Of a DNA stretch of 6,860 nucleotides, positions 4,990 through 6,860 are shown piece after piece. The stretch is from an uncultured Lachnospiraceae bacterium. GTDB taxonomy: Bacteria; Bacillota_A; Clostridia; Lachnospirales; Lachnospiraceae. The notes below the pieces were generated by a model. The model worked only from the letters and a program-made list of their open reading frames with translations. It made no database searches and was not told the DNA's origin. The position numbers were made by a program, and so were the translations under genes. The stretch spans positions 1 to 6,860 of the forward strand of contig CAMOFS010000083.1 of the NCBI GenBank assembly GCA_946613735.1, written 5' to 3'. Numbering within the stretch: the stretch's first letter is position 1; every line of letters starts with the position of its first letter.

Positions 4990-6860
4990 CTACACCATCA
5001 GATCCACCTGCTCCTTGCTCTTGTCCACGATGGCTAAAAGCTTTTTGGCGGGATGGGATAAGACCAGTCCGATGATCAGTGAGGCGGCAATGTAGATGAA
5101 GTGTCCCGAGAGGAACAGCCAGTAATCGTTGCCGTTCATGCCGGCGATGGCCTCACGTACCGCATTCATGGAATAAGCAAAGGGCATGTATTTGTACATG
5201 ATCTGATAGAGGGCAGGAAGGACCTCCACCGGAAAGGTGCCGCCGCTGCCTGCCACCTGTACCACCATAAGCACCACCGCAAGGGCCTCTCCCACTGCCT
5301 CAAAGGCAAAGGTGAGACTGTATAAAAACAGGGTGAACACAAAGCTGGTAATGGAGCAGGCCAGCCAGAAGTAAAACTTGTGCTCGCACTGTATCCCCAC
5401 ATAATATAGGGCTCCCAGAACCGTGATAGCCGTCTGCAGCTGTCCGATCAAAAAGAAGATAATATATCTTCCGAAATACTTTTGCAGGGTCAGGGCTCCA
5501 GCCAGGGCAGGATCCTTAACCTCCGTATGTATGATTGCCACCATAATGAGCGCTCCCACCCAGATGGACAGCACGATATAAAAGGGTGCCGTGGCAGATC
5601 CGTTGTTTTCTATAGGGAAGATACTCTGCTGATCCAACTGTGCCGGATTTGAGATAAAGTCGGATATCAGTTCAGGATCCGTCTGCAATAGACGAAGCAG
5701 CATCTTGTACTGGTCATCCTCCTCCAGATCCTCCATTTCCGCTATCATATCCCGGAGCTTACCCTGCATATCTGCAATGGTATCCTTTGTAGACTCCAGG
5801 TTCTCACGTCCCATGGACATAATATCGGGATAGCTGTCCATAACATCTGAAAGCTCTTTAATACCGCTGCCTGAATATGACAAAAGCTCCTGAACCTCAA
5901 AACTAGACGACTTTACATCCCTCAGGGTGGCATTCAGCTGAGGCTGAATCTTGTACAGGTAATCGCTTTTCAGCTGCTTTACCTCACCCTCACAGTCATT
6001 TACGGAATCCTGTATTTTGCCAAGGATGGCTTCAGTATCCTGGGCTGTGGCCGTACCAGCATTTGACAGCTTGGCCAGATCACTGCTCATATTTGAAAAA
6101 TAACGACTTATGGCTTCACAGCGCTTATGTACTTCCGAATACACATTGGCATCGAGGCCTTTGGTGGACAGATCCTTATCCACAGTATCTGTCATCACCT
6201 GTAACGAATTTACCGCAGCTATCAAAAGCGCCGCAGAATCCGAGGCGGAATCCCCACCCCGGGAAACCGATGTGCTCAGCACAGTTAAAGTCCTATCCAA
6301 GTCGTCCAGACCGCCGATGATATCATCAAAGCTCATAACCAGCATATCAGATGCCAGCCTGGCGCTGCTCTCGGCGGTATCCGCTGCTGCCCCGGCACCA
6401 TCCATCATGATCCTGGCCGTATCCTCCATATCATCCAGCTCATCAGTCATCTTTTTCGTAGTATCTATCATGGATGTGGAGGCATCCATAAGAGACAGAT
6501 AGGACTGTATCATCTTTAATGACATGGTCAGATCGCCGTCCAGATCCTTCATCTTTTTAAGCGCGGAACCTGTCAGGTCACCGCTGTACTCAGGACTTTC
6601 AACCACGTATGCCGATGCCTGCACCATATACTTGGCAAGGGTACTTACAAAGGCCCTGTTCACCTCTTTTTGAAGGGTATCCTTCACCTTGCCCGTGATC
6701 TTGGGCGCAATGGCGTTTTTCTTTTCATTCTCATAATAAGTTATGGTAGGGTTCTCCATCTCGCCACCCATGAAGCTGAGCATATCGGAGGAAAAAGGCT
6801 TGTCAATAACAAGCGCCGCGTACACATCCCCGGACTCTACCATCTCAATAGCTTCATATG
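4990..6860 (-). CDS. YhgE/Pip family membrane protein, C-terminal part (5' end outside window)
   Basis: Members of the YhgE/Pip (phage infection protein) family are large membrane proteins related to L. lactis Pip and B. subtilis YueB, which serve as phage receptors, and to EsaA of type VII secretion; the cellular role of YhgE itself is unsettled. The reading frame stays open through the right edge, giving 622 residues. The Met codon at 6841-6843 is internal: the codons before it (YEAIE) continue the family's conserved region, followed by DVYAALVIDKPFSSDML and TYYENEKKNAIAPKIT. The missing part is probably 100 or so residues with the first membrane helix. Counting from that internal Met, residues 85-410 are a long, helical, Asp/Ser/Met-rich extracytoplasmic stalk. 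Membrane segments follow near 419-439, 458-482, 490-512, 517-533 and 576-595. GGTFPVEVLPALYQIMYKYMPF (534-555) with NAVREAI is the ABC-2-like family signature. It converges with the unknown-protein gene. No intrinsic terminator serves it in the gap. Confidence 0.9.
   Translation of the reverse strand, partial: YEAIEMVESGDVYAALVIDKPFSSDMLSFMGGEMENPTITYYENEKKNAIAPKITGKVKDTLQKEVNRAFVSTLAKYMVQASAYVVESPEYSGDLTGSALKKMKDLDGDLTMSLKMIQSYLSLMDASTSMIDTTKKMTDELDDMEDTARIMMDGAGAAADTAESSARLASDMLVMSFDDIIGGLDDLDRTLTVLSTSVSRGGDSASDSAALLIAAVNSLQVMTDTVDKDLSTKGLDANVYSEVHKRCEAISRYFSNMSSDLAKLSNAGTATAQDTEAILGKIQDSVNDCEGEVKQLKSDYLYKIQPQLNATLRDVKSSSFEVQELLSYSGSGIKELSDVMDSYPDIMSMGRENLESTKDTIADMQGKLRDMIAEMEDLEEDDQYKMLLRLLQTDPELISDFISNPAQLDQQSIFPIENNGSATAPFYIVLSIWVGALIMVAIIHTEVKDPALAGALTLQKYFGRYIIFFLIGQLQTAITVLGALYYVGIQCEHKFYFWLACSITSFVFTLFLYSLTFAFEAVGEALAVVLMVVQVAGSGGTFPVEVLPALYQIMYKYMPFAYSMNAVREAIAGMNGNDYWLFLSGHFIYIAASLIIGLVLSHPAKKLLAIVDKSKEQVDLMV

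Noticed and set aside
6841..6843. Met codon as the true start of the YhgE/Pip protein
   Set aside because: The frame continues upstream to the window edge with residues that fit the family, and no ribosome site precedes it. The gene is truncated by the window, not short.

Overview
The window looks like a chromosomal segment of a Gram-positive anaerobe of the Clostridia, most likely Lachnospiraceae. That assignment is inferred from gene content and sequence style: a Rho factor with a long charged insert after its N-terminal domain, a diderm-free set of lipoprotein and YhgE/Pip membrane proteins, strong AGGAGG-type ribosome sites, and typical sigma-A promoters. No phage, insertion sequence, CRISPR array, tRNA or rRNA is visible. 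Most genes lie on the minus strand.

Reading along the minus strand from the centre leftwards, a divergent control region (about 4136-4347) drives a three-gene operon: an orphan ABC-transporter substrate-binding lipoprotein (3152-4135), a U32-family protein resembling the tRNA hydroxylation factor TrhP/YegQ (1802-3148), and a beta-propeller lactonase of the 6-phosphogluconolactonase family (753-1805). The genes are separated by 3 nt and then overlap by 4 nt. The operon ends in a very long intrinsic terminator (667-751). That terminator abuts the promoter (637-665) of rho, whose first 186 codons run off the left edge.

Reading rightwards from the same control region, a short plus-strand operon carries an XRE/HigA-like helix-turn-helix regulator (4348-4593) and a 95-residue basic protein that I do not recognise (4632-4919). 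Its promoter has a perfect 18-bp palindrome between the -35 and -10 elements, the classic layout of an autorepressed regulator or an antitoxin. No RelE/HigB-type toxin is present. A hairpin at 4947-4980 ends this operon. Beyond it, facing it, lies a large YhgE/Pip-family membrane protein (4990-6860) whose N-terminus is outside the window.

The enzymes are ordinary housekeeping types. The most interesting part is the divergent control region with its palindrome, the toxin-less HTH plus unknown-protein pair, and the structured leader of the substrate-binding-protein operon. The lactonase also departs from its family at several normally conserved positions.
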